From positions 1 through 48,150 of the forward strand of contig JAGCYJ010000013.1 in NCBI GenBank assembly GCA_017960855.1: a DNA stretch of 48,150 nt, given 5' to 3'. Below are positions 26,897 through 35,587 of this stretch, in pieces (the stretch's first letter is position 1; every line of letters starts with the position of its first letter). This DNA is from Alphaproteobacteria bacterium. GTDB taxonomy: Bacteria > Pseudomonadota > Alphaproteobacteria > Rs-D84. The notes below the pieces were generated by a model. It ran no database searches. It was given only the letters and a program-made list of their open reading frames with translations, and had not been told where the DNA came from. The translations under genes were made by a program, and so were the position numbers.

Positions 26897-28465
26897 TTTG
26901 CTTATTTTGCGTTTAATTATATACATCTGTAATATTCCAAACAGATTTGATACCGTCCAATACAAAACCAATCCAGCCGGCATCCACGCAAACATAACCG
27001 TAAAGATAATTGGCATCCAACGCATTGCGCGTTGTGTCTGGGCGGCAACATCATTTTTATCTGCTGACTTTTTAACATTTGATTGTAAACGTTGCTGAAC
27101 CCACATAGATAATCCCATCAATATCGGCAAAATAAAGTACGGATCCATTACCGCCAAATCAGATATCCACAAGAAGTGTGCATTACGCATTTGAACCGAA
27201 ATCAATAATGCTTTATACAATGCAAAGAAAATCGGAATCTGAATCAGCATTGGCAAACATCCCGACATAGGTGATGTCTTGTGTGTCTGGTACAGTTTCA
27301 TCATTTCCATTTGCATACGCTGTTTATCATTTGCGTACAGTTTTTGAATGCGTTGCATTTCAGGTTGCATTTTTTGCATTGCTGCCATTGAAGTGTATGA
27401 TTTGCGTGTCAACGGCCACATCAACAAACGCAACAAAATGGTCATAATAATAATCGCAACACCGTAATTCATAACAATCGCATTGATTGCATTTATCAAC
27501 CACAACATTGGCATCGCCAAGAACCAGAACCAACCATAATCTATCGTTTTATCAATACCAGAAATATGCTGTTCCGCACCACGCAAAGCCGAACTATCAC
27601 GCGGTCCAGCATACATATATGTTTGGACATCAACGCTTTCACCCGCTGCAACATTTACCGCACGCGCACTAACATCTGATTGATAAATATCACCATATTT
27701 TTGTGCGCGAATCGTTTGGTCTGGCACATCAATATCAACAACCGTTTCCCAATATTGATCTGCGAATCCCATAAAACCATTTACAGTTGTGTATGCGCGT
27801 GGCTTCTTGGCCAAAGCACGCCAATCGTCATGTTCAATGTCTTTGTTGGCATATACAACCAAGCCCGTATAAACACCGGCGGACGAAGTATTATCTTTTT
27901 CACGTTGAATCCGTGCATATGGTGTAAACGAAAAATCTTTTTTCGAATCGTTCTTGATTTCGTCATTAATGATTATCACATAATCATCAACGGCAACCGT
28001 CCGATTAAACACAACACCGTCGGTATTGCGCCAAGTATAAGTTTCGCCGTTTACCGTCCACGCCGTATCAGCGGTTGGTGCAGTTGTTCCAACGCCCACA
28101 ACGCCAATTTCAGCATAGGCATTTTCACCGGCCAACAATTTTACGGTTTCGTCACTTTTCGCACTTTCTTGAAAATCTTTCAAACTGACGTTTGATATAC
28201 GCAAACCCTGAACATTTGCAGTAATTTTATCAGACGCGATTTCCTGTACTGGAACATTTGACACATCAACGACAGCCACCGTTGTATCATTTGCCGGTAC
28301 CGTATCGGTCTTTTTACCGAACATCAAGCCCATTGCGTACCATGCCGCCATAAATATAACAAACCACCACAAGAAACCGCCCAGTTTACCCTTTTTCGCG
28401 GTATTATTTCTGTTCGCGTTCCACGCGGCGAATCCGGAATTATTATTATCTAAATATTGAACCAT
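26894..28465 (-). CDS. yidC: Membrane protein insertase YidC
   Basis: The 523-residue protein has the Gram-negative YidC layout: an N-terminal membrane anchor (LWWFVIFMAAWYAMGLMF), a large periplasmic beta domain (about 70-320), and the conserved C-terminal insertase core starting YGWFWFLAMPMLWLINAI. The core has the polar motif-bearing segments YGVAIIIMTILLRLLMWPLT and PMSGCLPMLIQIPIFFALY. The conserved arginine in the first core helix (LLRLLMWP) is present. It inserts and folds inner-membrane proteins with or without SecYEG. It lies 9 bp downstream of lspA and shares its promoter. Confidence 0.97.
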   Translation of the reverse strand: MVQYLDNNNSGFAAWNANRNNTAKKGKLGGFLWWFVIFMAAWYAMGLMFGKKTDTVPANDTTVAVVDVSNVPVQEIASDKITANVQGLRISNVSLKDFQESAKSDETVKLLAGENAYAEIGVVGVGTTAPTADTAWTVNGETYTWRNTDGVVFNRTVAVDDYVIIINDEIKNDSKKDFSFTPYARIQREKDNTSSAGVYTGLVVYANKDIEHDDWRALAKKPRAYTTVNGFMGFADQYWETVVDIDVPDQTIRAQKYGDIYQSDVSARAVNVAAGESVDVQTYMYAGPRDSSALRGAEQHISGIDKTIDYGWFWFLAMPMLWLINAINAIVMNYGVAIIIMTILLRLLMWPLTRKSYTSMAAMQKMQPEMQRIQKLYANDKQRMQMEMMKLYQTHKTSPMSGCLPMLIQIPIFFALYKALLISVQMRNAHFLWISDLAVMDPYFILPILMGLSMWVQQRLQSNVKKSADKNDVAAQTQRAMRWMPIIFTVMFAWMPAGLVLYWTVSNLFGILQMYIIKRKISK

Positions 28466-28474
28466 TTTATCATC

Positions 28475-29005
28475 CTATTGTTTATTCGCACGCATGCAAC
28501 GACGACGCGCCAAGAACCAATTTAAAATATACAAACCAACACCCAAACAAATAAATACATCTGCGACATTAAATGCCGGCCAATGCGCCCCGCCGATATG
28601 AAAGTCCAAGAAATCAACCACCGCACCAAAACGTACGCGATCAATCAGGTTGCCCAACGCACCACCGGCGATAAATGCCAACGGCAAACGTTCATATTCG
28701 GCTGCCCGACGGAACAAATAATACAAAATAAACCCAATTACAAACGCGGTTATAAATATAATTATAATTGGTGCTGATTCCCCCAATGCCCGAAACAACG
28801 AAAAAGATGTTCCCGGATTCCAAGTAAACACAACATTAAAGAAATCAGTCACATGCGCCATTAAATACGGCACAGGTATCAATTCCCACGCAGGTGCAAA
28901 TGCCGGCACACGCCCCGTAATAAGATTTATCAAAATACCCTTGGTAAATTGGTCCAGCAATATAATCGCCAGAATAATAATCAAGTATTTGAATATTTTT
29001 TTCAT
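28475..29005 (-). CDS. lspA: Lipoprotein signal peptidase (SPase II)
   Basis: LspA cleaves prolipoprotein signal peptides in the inner membrane, before the lipid-modified cysteine. The 176-residue protein has four membrane spans. It keeps both catalytic aspartate regions: GNLIDRVRFGAVVDFLDF and FNVADVFICLG. The start ATG has AAAGGA upstream and a strong promoter further up; a longer frame would begin upstream of that promoter. It pairs with yidC in one envelope-biogenesis operon. Likely clients here include the PLD-family lipoprotein of this window. Confidence 0.95.
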   Translation of the reverse strand: MKKIFKYLIIILAIILLDQFTKGILINLITGRVPAFAPAWELIPVPYLMAHVTDFFNVVFTWNPGTSFSLFRALGESAPIIIIFITAFVIGFILYYLFRRAAEYERLPLAFIAGGALGNLIDRVRFGAVVDFLDFHIGGAHWPAFNVADVFICLGVGLYILNWFLARRRCMRANKQ

Positions 29006-29033
29006 ATTCGTCCTTTTCCACATAACGATTTGT

Positions 29034-29062
29034 AATATAGCAATCTGGGGAATCAAAATCAA
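29034..29062 (-). promoter_or_regulatory. Promoter of lspA-yidC
   Basis: On the minus strand TTGATT, 17 bases, then TATATT, ending 28 bp upstream of the lspA start. It falls between the antiporter terminator and lspA. Confidence 0.65.
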
Positions 29063-29066
29063 ATAA

Positions 29067-29090
29067 AATGTCCCAAATTCATGGGACATT
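29067..29090 (-). terminator. Terminator after the CPA2 antiporter gene
   Basis: AATGTCCCA-TGAATT-TGGGACATT on the minus strand, followed by TTATTTGATTTT, seven bases beyond the antiporter stop. It separates that operon from lspA-yidC. Confidence 0.75.
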
Positions 29091-29096
29091 TATTTG

Positions 29097-30803
29097 TTAT
29101 TCAGAAATCGGCACCGAATGATCAAGCGGTGCATAATTATCAGTTCGCAACGCCTGTAATGCGCTGTTTATCTTTGTCTCGGAAACCTTCATATATTCTA
29201 ACACACCGGTTCCCAACGAAAAAGCTGTTTCAATTGTTTCTGGCAACGCACTATATGCGCCATATTTACGCAAAACTTTACAATCAGCCAAATTACGCGC
29301 ACGGGCAAAAATCTTGACACGTGGGGCAATCGCCTTGACCGTTTGGACTGCATCCTTGGCGGTTTCTGCATTATCCAACGCAACAATAACAGCATTCGTT
29401 TTGCGTGGGTGCAGACCAAAATTGCGCAACACTTCGGCATTTTTGCAATTACCGAACACTACATTGTATCCATTTTCACGACCGCGAACGATGGCATTTA
29501 CATCCATATCAATCGCGACATATGAAACATTATTCTTTTCCATTAACTTTGCAACAATCTGACCAACACGACCAAAGCCCAAAATTATAACTTCTGGATT
29601 CGTTTCCAAACCCGACCGATCCAAACTGCGCGGACGATATTCAGCAAAAATCCATCCACGACGACGCAGAAAATCGTATATCGCCAATATAATTGGCGTT
29701 GTCATAATCGACAATATAATCATAGCAGTTAAAACTTCGGAACTGGTCATAGGAATCGCGTTTATGCCAGCACTTTTCATGGTTTGCAACATCAACAAAC
29801 CGAATTCGCCACCTTGGGATAAAATCAATGCCATAAATGTTGCATCCGGCAAAATCATACCACGCACACGCGACACCATGAACAATGCAAAAAACTTTAT
29901 GAATACCAATCCAACAAGACCGACCAAAATATATTGCCACTTTTCCATCAACAGCGGAACATTCAACCCCATACCCAATGCGATAAAGAAGAACGCCAAG
30001 AACAACATTGCGTACGGGCTTATTTCCGCGCTGATTTGATGACGATAAATTGTTTCAGACATCAACATACCCGCCAAGAACGCGCCCAATCCCACCGGCA
30101 ACCCCATCATATCCAATACAGTTGCCCAAATAACAATGTTCAACATAACGGTCAACAATAATGCTTCGCGACTTTTAAGTTTTACAACACGTTTTAACAA
30201 TGGATTCAAAATAAACCGACCAACGAACACGACCGATATAACCAACAGCAATGATAATACCGCAACATCAATCGCCGTCGCCCCCAGGTTAAATGAACGC
30301 CCCGCAAATACCGGCAACATTGCTAAAATAGGAATCGACAATAAATCTTGGAACAACAAAATAGAAAAAGTTTGATTTCCGACATTTGTATTCAGTTCAT
30401 TTCTGTCTGACAACAACTGCAGGTCTTCGGACGTACTGGACATCGCCAAAATAAGCGAAACCATAATGCACCCCAACACCGACCAACGCGTAATACCGAA
30501 CAATACAGGGAACAACATAACCGCAACGGTTAACACCTGTGATGCGCCAAGTCCAAATATATTTTTACGCATAGACCACAGACGGCTCATATTAATTTCC
30601 AAACCGATACTAAACCACAAGAACAAGATACCCATATCCCCCAGCAACTGCCACGTCTGGTTCATTTCAAACAAGTTCAATCCATATGGTCCCGACAACA
30701 TACCCGCCGCCAAAAACGCAACCAACGCACCAATTCGTGCAGCGCGCAAAAAGCAAACCAATACGAACAAAATCCCAAAAAATATTAAAAATGATAAAGG
30801 CAT
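29097..30803 (-). CDS. Monovalent cation:proton antiporter (CPA2, KefB/KefC-like)
   Basis: The 568-residue protein has about twelve membrane segments in its first 380 residues (Na+/H+ exchanger fold; GDMGILFLWFSIGLEI is typical of the Kef family). A cytoplasmic TrkA-N/RCK nucleotide-binding domain follows, with the Rossmann motif GFGRVGQIVAKLMEK near residue 405. Such proteins exchange K+ or Na+ for H+ and control pH or electrophile responses. No TrkA-C domain follows, as usual for KefB/C. It is 26 bp after rsmA and ends its operon. Which ion it carries cannot be read from the sequence. Confidence 0.9.
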   Translation of the reverse strand: MPLSFLIFFGILFVLVCFLRAARIGALVAFLAAGMLSGPYGLNLFEMNQTWQLLGDMGILFLWFSIGLEINMSRLWSMRKNIFGLGASQVLTVAVMLFPVLFGITRWSVLGCIMVSLILAMSSTSEDLQLLSDRNELNTNVGNQTFSILLFQDLLSIPILAMLPVFAGRSFNLGATAIDVAVLSLLLVISVVFVGRFILNPLLKRVVKLKSREALLLTVMLNIVIWATVLDMMGLPVGLGAFLAGMLMSETIYRHQISAEISPYAMLFLAFFFIALGMGLNVPLLMEKWQYILVGLVGLVFIKFFALFMVSRVRGMILPDATFMALILSQGGEFGLLMLQTMKSAGINAIPMTSSEVLTAMIILSIMTTPIILAIYDFLRRRGWIFAEYRPRSLDRSGLETNPEVIILGFGRVGQIVAKLMEKNNVSYVAIDMDVNAIVRGRENGYNVVFGNCKNAEVLRNFGLHPRKTNAVIVALDNAETAKDAVQTVKAIAPRVKIFARARNLADCKVLRKYGAYSALPETIETAFSLGTGVLEYMKVSETKINSALQALRTDNYAPLDHSVPISE

Positions 30804-30829
30804 CTCTCTCTCTCCGTCTTTATTTTTTA

Positions 30830-31654
30830 TTATACCACAACCGACGCAATTTTTACAAATGTTTCAGGTGGTAATTCCTCGGCGCGTTCGGTCCCGTTCA
30901 GACCAAATTGCGCCCAATCTACATTCGGCAATATTCCGCGTATCATCTTGCGACGATTACCAAAAAGTTTCGCTGTAATATTTTCAACTTTGCTTAAATC
31001 GCCAATCGCTTTTATCTTTTTTGCATTCGGTATAATCTGCACAACTGCGCTTTCAACCTTGGGTCGCGGCACAAAAGCAGTACTTGGCACACCAAACAAA
31101 ATCTTTGCATCCGCAATAAGTGATGTCAGTATGGACAGACGCCCATATTGCGCGTCACCGCATTTCGCGACGATACGTTGGGCAACCTCTCGCTGGAACA
31201 TCAAGGTCATTGATTTTATCGCCGCTCCGCCCGCCATTTTATGCAACCAACCAATTAACAATTCTGTTCCCACATTGTATGGCAAGTTTGCGCAAATCGC
31301 ATATTCACGCACGCCCAGTTTACTAAAATCAACTTTCAATGCATCATCATAAATAACAGTTAAACGATTATCGGACGCATCCGCAACGCGTGACAAGATT
31401 GGTTCGGTCGTTTTATCTTTTTCAATTGCAATTACACGTTTTGCGCCCGCCATCAACAGTGCGCGTGTAAGACCCGCCGGCCCTGGTCCAACCTCAACCA
31501 CCGGCAGTTTTTCAATATCGGGAACACTGCGCGCGATACGCCCCGTCAGGTTTAAATCAAACAGAAAGTTCTGCCCGAATTGCTTTTTCGGTTCCAACCC
31601 GCAATCGCGCATCATTTCCGACACTGGTGGCAAAGATTCTAAATTATTTTTCAT
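30830..31654 (-). CDS. rsmA: 16S rRNA dimethyladenosine transferase
   Basis: RsmA (KsgA) dimethylates two adjacent adenosines in helix 45 of 16S rRNA during small-subunit assembly. The 274-residue protein carries KKQFGQNFLFD, the SAM-binding VEVGPGPAGLTRALL, and the catalytic NLPYNVGTEL. The start overlaps the recR stop by 4 bp (ATGA), which implies translational coupling. Confidence 0.96.
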   Translation of the reverse strand: MKNNLESLPPVSEMMRDCGLEPKKQFGQNFLFDLNLTGRIARSVPDIEKLPVVEVGPGPAGLTRALLMAGAKRVIAIEKDKTTEPILSRVADASDNRLTVIYDDALKVDFSKLGVREYAICANLPYNVGTELLIGWLHKMAGGAAIKSMTLMFQREVAQRIVAKCGDAQYGRLSILTSLIADAKILFGVPSTAFVPRPKVESAVVQIIPNAKKIKAIGDLSKVENITAKLFGNRRKMIRGILPNVDWAQFGLNGTERAEELPPETFVKIASVVV

Positions 31655-32247
31655 AATTCGCGTCGCCCCCCAAATGCCAAAGACAATGTTCCATCATCAA
31701 TATAGTCCAAATCGCCACCCAACGGCACACCGGACGCTAATTCAGAAAACCGCACACCTGCATCGCCAACCACCGACATAATGTAATGCTGTGTCGTTTT
31801 ACCCTCTACTGTATTTGGTAATGCGAAAATGATTTCAGTAATCTTTTCGTTTTTAATGCGCGTGCTTAGTGTCGCAATATTCAAATCGTCCGGCATAATG
31901 CCACTTGCCCCCGACAGCAATCCACCAATAATATGATATCGCCCATGAAAGACCATTGACTTTTCCAACACCCAAACATCACCCATATCACGCACTATAC
32001 ACAGTTGCCCATTTGCCCGCGCGGAATCACGACAAAACTCACATGCACCCGCTGCTTTGTCCGTCAGGCACCCACACACCGCACATGGCACAACATTTTC
32101 AGTTGCATCCAACAAGGCGGACGCCAAGTTTTCTGCACGACCATCACGCGTCTGCAACAGTGCCAATACAATGCGTTGCGCCGCGCGATTTCCCACGCGC
32201 GGCAGTTTTGCGAATTGTTTAATCAACTTTTCTATTTTTGAATTCAT
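31651..32247 (-). CDS. recR: Recombination protein RecR
   Basis: RecR works with RecF/RecO to load RecA on gapped DNA. The 198-residue protein has an N-terminal helix-hairpin-helix region (LIKQFAKLPRVGNRAAQRI), a Cys4 zinc motif (CAVCGCLTDKAAGACEFC) and a Toprim domain beginning CIVRDMGDVWVLE. The ATG at 32247 begins MNSKIEKLIKQFAKLP, the normal family N-terminus; an earlier start would overlap dacA. It is 11 bp after dacA and overlaps rsmA. Confidence 0.95.
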   Translation of the reverse strand: MNSKIEKLIKQFAKLPRVGNRAAQRIVLALLQTRDGRAENLASALLDATENVVPCAVCGCLTDKAAGACEFCRDSARANGQLCIVRDMGDVWVLEKSMVFHGRYHIIGGLLSGASGIMPDDLNIATLSTRIKNEKITEIIFALPNTVEGKTTQHYIMSVVGDAGVRFSELASGVPLGGDLDYIDDGTLSLAFGGRREL

Positions 32248-32258
32248 TGCATAACCCA

Positions 32259-33431
32259 TCAATGAAACACATAGCAATCTATACCCTTGGCTGATGCGGT
32301 GTTTTTAAGTGATTGCGCCGCCGCTTCACTCAACCCATATGCGCGTACGCGGAACAGGCCATTTGGCGCAGTTTCAATTATCGGTGTTGCCCCTGTTGCG
32401 CGCTGAACCGTTGCAATCATATTTGATGCCGCATCACGTGTTGAAAATGCACCGAATTGTACCCCCGGCCCACCATGCGATGCCGCTGGCATAGTATTTG
32501 TCGCCGCATGATATGCACCCGCAAAAGTATTCACAGATTGCGTATTATCATATTGTGGTTGTGGCGTGTATTGTGGCTGTCTGCTTTCCACAGGCGTCGC
32601 GACCGGCGTTTCCTTCACAATCATTGCCGGCGCATTACTTGCCCCCAGCATTGCGAACCCCTTGTCCAGCAAACGCACAGATTCCGCCGCACGCACATCC
32701 TTGTTTTCCGCGCCCAACACAACCGCCATCAAATGATGATCGCCACGACGCGCGGTCGCAACCAGCGAATATTTCGACTTGTTCGTGTATCCAGTTTTCA
32801 TACCGTCGCACCCCGGATAAGACCCCAGCAGACGATTTCCATTTGTGTATGTTTTGCCGGCATATGTCCACGTTTTAATTCCAAAATATTTCCAGTATTG
32901 CGGGAAATGCTTATACACCGCCATTGACATCAACGCAATATCACGCGCAGTGGACAAATGGTCATCATCCGGCAGACCCGAACTGTTTTCAAAATTCGTG
33001 CGCGACAAGCCGATTTCCTTTGCCACACGCGTCATCAGCGACGCAAAATTACCCTCTTTACCACCCTTCAGGTTTTCCGCCAACACACGTGCGACATCAT
33101 TTGCGCTGTGCACCGCAACGGCCTTTATTGCGTCTTCTACCGTTATCTTGGAACCCGCGGGCAGCCCCAGTTTTACCGGTTCCGCATTTGCCGCCGCATT
33201 GGACACGATTAAATAGTCGTCCAAGTGCAGACGCCCATGTTCCAGCGCATCAAACGTCAAATACAACGTCATAATTTTTGTTAAACTTGCCGGATAGTTC
33301 AAATCAGTTGCGTTTTCCGAATACAGAACCCGCCCTGAATCCATATCGGCGACCATTGCCGCGCGGTAATTCGCCGCATTGGCAATTGATGCAATAAACA
33401 GCATCGGCAAAATAAGAAATCTTCCCTTCAT
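32259..33431 (-). CDS. dacA: D-alanyl-D-alanine carboxypeptidase with C-terminal SPOR domain
   Basis: A low-molecular-mass PBP that trims the terminal D-Ala from peptidoglycan stem peptides in the periplasm. The 390-residue protein has a signal peptide (cleavage after NA in SIANAANY). All three serine-peptidase motifs are present: SLTK (in YPASLTKIMT), SAN (VHSANDVARV) and KTG (DGMKTGYTN). Instead of the usual PBP5 C-terminal amphipathic anchor, it ends in a SPOR domain (VQFGAFSTRDAASNMIATVQ...LFRVRAYGLSEAAAQSL) after a Gln/Pro-rich linker, which should target it to septal glycan. It heads the dacA-recR-rsmA-antiporter operon. Confidence 0.93.
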   Translation of the reverse strand: MKGRFLILPMLFIASIANAANYRAAMVADMDSGRVLYSENATDLNYPASLTKIMTLYLTFDALEHGRLHLDDYLIVSNAAANAEPVKLGLPAGSKITVEDAIKAVAVHSANDVARVLAENLKGGKEGNFASLMTRVAKEIGLSRTNFENSSGLPDDDHLSTARDIALMSMAVYKHFPQYWKYFGIKTWTYAGKTYTNGNRLLGSYPGCDGMKTGYTNKSKYSLVATARRGDHHLMAVVLGAENKDVRAAESVRLLDKGFAMLGASNAPAMIVKETPVATPVESRQPQYTPQPQYDNTQSVNTFAGAYHAATNTMPAASHGGPGVQFGAFSTRDAASNMIATVQRATGATPIIETAPNGLFRVRAYGLSEAAAQSLKNTASAKGIDCYVFH

Positions 33432-33542
33432 AGCAATTTAAAGTTTAGTAAAATTTGTCGGCGCGGGTCAACACATAAAAAACACATTGAAACCATAAAT
33501 GTTTTTGAATAGAATCCTATTGACAGACCTACGGGGATAAGT

Positions 33543-34538
33543 ATGGCACCGGAAAAGATAGATTTAGTTTATTTATGGGTTGATGGTAACGACAAGGAAT
33601 GGCTAAAAGCCAAAAATTATTGGCTGAAAGAAATTAAAAACGAGGCCACAATTCCCACAGAATCCACTGTATCTGCGCGGTGGCGTGATAATGATGAATT
33701 AAAATATTCCCTGCGAAGTGCGGAAATGTTTGCCCCATGGATAAATCATATTTACATAATTACTGGATTTGACCAGGTTCCAAAGTGGTTAAACACCAAA
33801 AACAAAAAAATAACAATTGTCCCACACGAACAAATTATGCCTGCGGATGCACTGCCCACATTTAATTCAAGTTCAATCGAAATGTGTTTAACAAACATTC
33901 CGAACTTGTCGGAACATTTTTTACTGGCTAATGACGATATGTTCTTTGGTACGCCTGTAACCCCTGATTATTTTTATGATAAACAGGGTCGCGCAATCGT
34001 GTGGTATAGCAAGGTAAAGAAAAACAAAAACATTGGGTTTGCACTGGAAAACGCGAAAACCGATTTCAGAAAGAAAGTACTTGTTTCAATAAACAAAATC
34101 TATCAAATGTTCGGCAAAGATTATTCCGACTTATTTCCGGGACACAACATTGATCCATATATAAAATCGGCAATGATTGCGGCGCGCAGTCACCCACTAA
34201 TCACCCACGAAATGGATGTCCAGGTACGAAATAAATTCAGAATGGCATGGGAATATTCACGTTGGTTTTTCAATTTATATAATCTTGCACACGGATATGC
34301 AAAATTTAAACGGATCAGACGTTTTAAAAAGCCAAAACATTTTATTTACAATTTAATTCATCGTCGGGATTGTAAAGATTCCCCGATATATTGTGAAAAT
34401 GCAGAGAACCGTTTATCACATGTTTCGCCACCGTTATTCTGTATAAATGACACACCAAAAGTATACGACGAACTGCGCAAACACAATCACCAATTTCTTG
34501 AGAAGAAATTCCCAAACAAATCCAGTTTTGAAAAATAA
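33543..34538 (+). CDS. Stealth-family sugar-phosphate transferase, first copy
   Basis: Stealth proteins are cytoplasmic hexose-1-phosphoryltransferases that build phosphodiester-linked capsule or surface polysaccharide. The 331-residue protein has the four conserved regions: CR1 KIDLVYLWVDGND, CR2 ARWRDNDELKYSLRSAEMFA with WINHIYIITG, CR3 HNIDPYIKSAMIAARSHPL, and a short CR4-like CINDTP near the end. The start ATG has CGGGGAT upstream. It is followed at 9 bp by a close paralogue. The acceptor and sugar are unknown, and no other capsule gene lies nearby. Confidence 0.88.
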   Translation: MAPEKIDLVYLWVDGNDKEWLKAKNYWLKEIKNEATIPTESTVSARWRDNDELKYSLRSAEMFAPWINHIYIITGFDQVPKWLNTKNKKITIVPHEQIMPADALPTFNSSSIEMCLTNIPNLSEHFLLANDDMFFGTPVTPDYFYDKQGRAIVWYSKVKKNKNIGFALENAKTDFRKKVLVSINKIYQMFGKDYSDLFPGHNIDPYIKSAMIAARSHPLITHEMDVQVRNKFRMAWEYSRWFFNLYNLAHGYAKFKRIRRFKKPKHFIYNLIHRRDCKDSPIYCENAENRLSHVSPPLFCINDTPKVYDELRKHNHQFLEKKFPNKSSFEK

Positions 34539-34547
34539 GGATACAAT

Positions 34548-35552
34548 ATGACAACACCAAAAATTGATTTAGTTTATATGTGGGTTGATGGCGATGACAA
34601 AGAATGGCTGGAAACAAAAAATTATTGGTTAAAAAAAATCAAAAACGAAGCACCAGTTCGCCATGATTCTGCTGTATCTGCACGTTGGCGCGATAACGAT
34701 GAATTAAAATATTCCCTGCGCAGCGCAGAAAAGTTTGCCCCATGGATAAATCATATTTATTTGGTCACTGGATTTGGTCAGGTTCCAAAATGGTTAAATA
34801 CAAAAAACAAAAAAATAACGGTTATCTCGCACGAACAAATTATGCCCGCCGATGCATTACCAACATTTAATTCCGTTGCCATAGAAATGTGTTTAATGAA
34901 TATTCCAAATCTGTCGGAACATTTCTTGCTGGCTAATGACGATATGTTTTTCAACAAACCTGTTTCACCGGAATACTTTTATGACAAACATGATCGTGCG
35001 ATTATTTGGTATTCTAAAAATCGTAATTTTCCTGCGATTGGCTATGGCATGGAAATGGTATGTTCTGATTATAAACAGACAATTCTTGTGGCTGCGAATA
35101 AAATCGTATCTATTTTCGGTAAAAAGTATCGCAAATATGTCACATACGCCCCGGCACACAATATTGACCCATATTTCAAATCAACAATGTTGAACACCCG
35201 CAACCATCCACTGCTTTCACACGATATTGATATACAAATTCGCAACAAATTCAGAACCAATTGGGAATTGCAACGTTGGATATTTAATTTATATGATATT
35301 GTTCATGGCAAGGCCGTATTTAAACGCGCCAGACATTTTAAGAAAAGTAAGCACTTCATATACAACCTGGTTCATTATTACGAATGTAAAAACGCTCCAA
35401 CATATTGCGAAGATGCCGAGAATCGTTTGTTACATGTTTCACCACCGTTATTCTGTATAAACGATACAGACAGAACAAGTGACGAAACGCGCAAGAAGAA
35501 CCACCGGTTTCTTGAAGAAAAGTTTCCTAACAAATCTTCGTTTGAAATATAA
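34548..35552 (+). CDS. Stealth-family sugar-phosphate transferase, second copy
   Basis: A 334-residue paralogue of the preceding gene, nearly identical across CR1, CR2 and the LPTFNS...IEMCL segment, and more diverged between about residues 150 and 200 (the part after YFYDK). All four Stealth regions remain intact, so it should be active. The start has AAGGATACAAT upstream and the pair is surely one transcript, ended by the shared-core terminator. The divergence pattern suggests tandem duplication followed by change in a substrate-specifying loop; that reading is inference. Confidence 0.88.
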   Translation: MTTPKIDLVYMWVDGDDKEWLETKNYWLKKIKNEAPVRHDSAVSARWRDNDELKYSLRSAEKFAPWINHIYLVTGFGQVPKWLNTKNKKITVISHEQIMPADALPTFNSVAIEMCLMNIPNLSEHFLLANDDMFFNKPVSPEYFYDKHDRAIIWYSKNRNFPAIGYGMEMVCSDYKQTILVAANKIVSIFGKKYRKYVTYAPAHNIDPYFKSTMLNTRNHPLLSHDIDIQIRNKFRTNWELQRWIFNLYDIVHGKAVFKRARHFKKSKHFIYNLVHYYECKNAPTYCEDAENRLLHVSPPLFCINDTDRTSDETRKKNHRFLEEKFPNKSSFEI

Positions 35553-35556
35553 AAAA

Positions 35557-35580
35557 CACCGGCATTTGCCGGTGTTTTTT
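35557..35580. terminator. Bidirectional terminator, Stealth pair / pyk (shared-core type)
   Basis: CACCGGC-ATTT-GCCGGTG flanked by A6 and T7. It sits between convergent genes. The loop is the reverse complement of the AAAT loop in other copies. Confidence 0.88.
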
Positions 35581-35587
35581 TATATTT

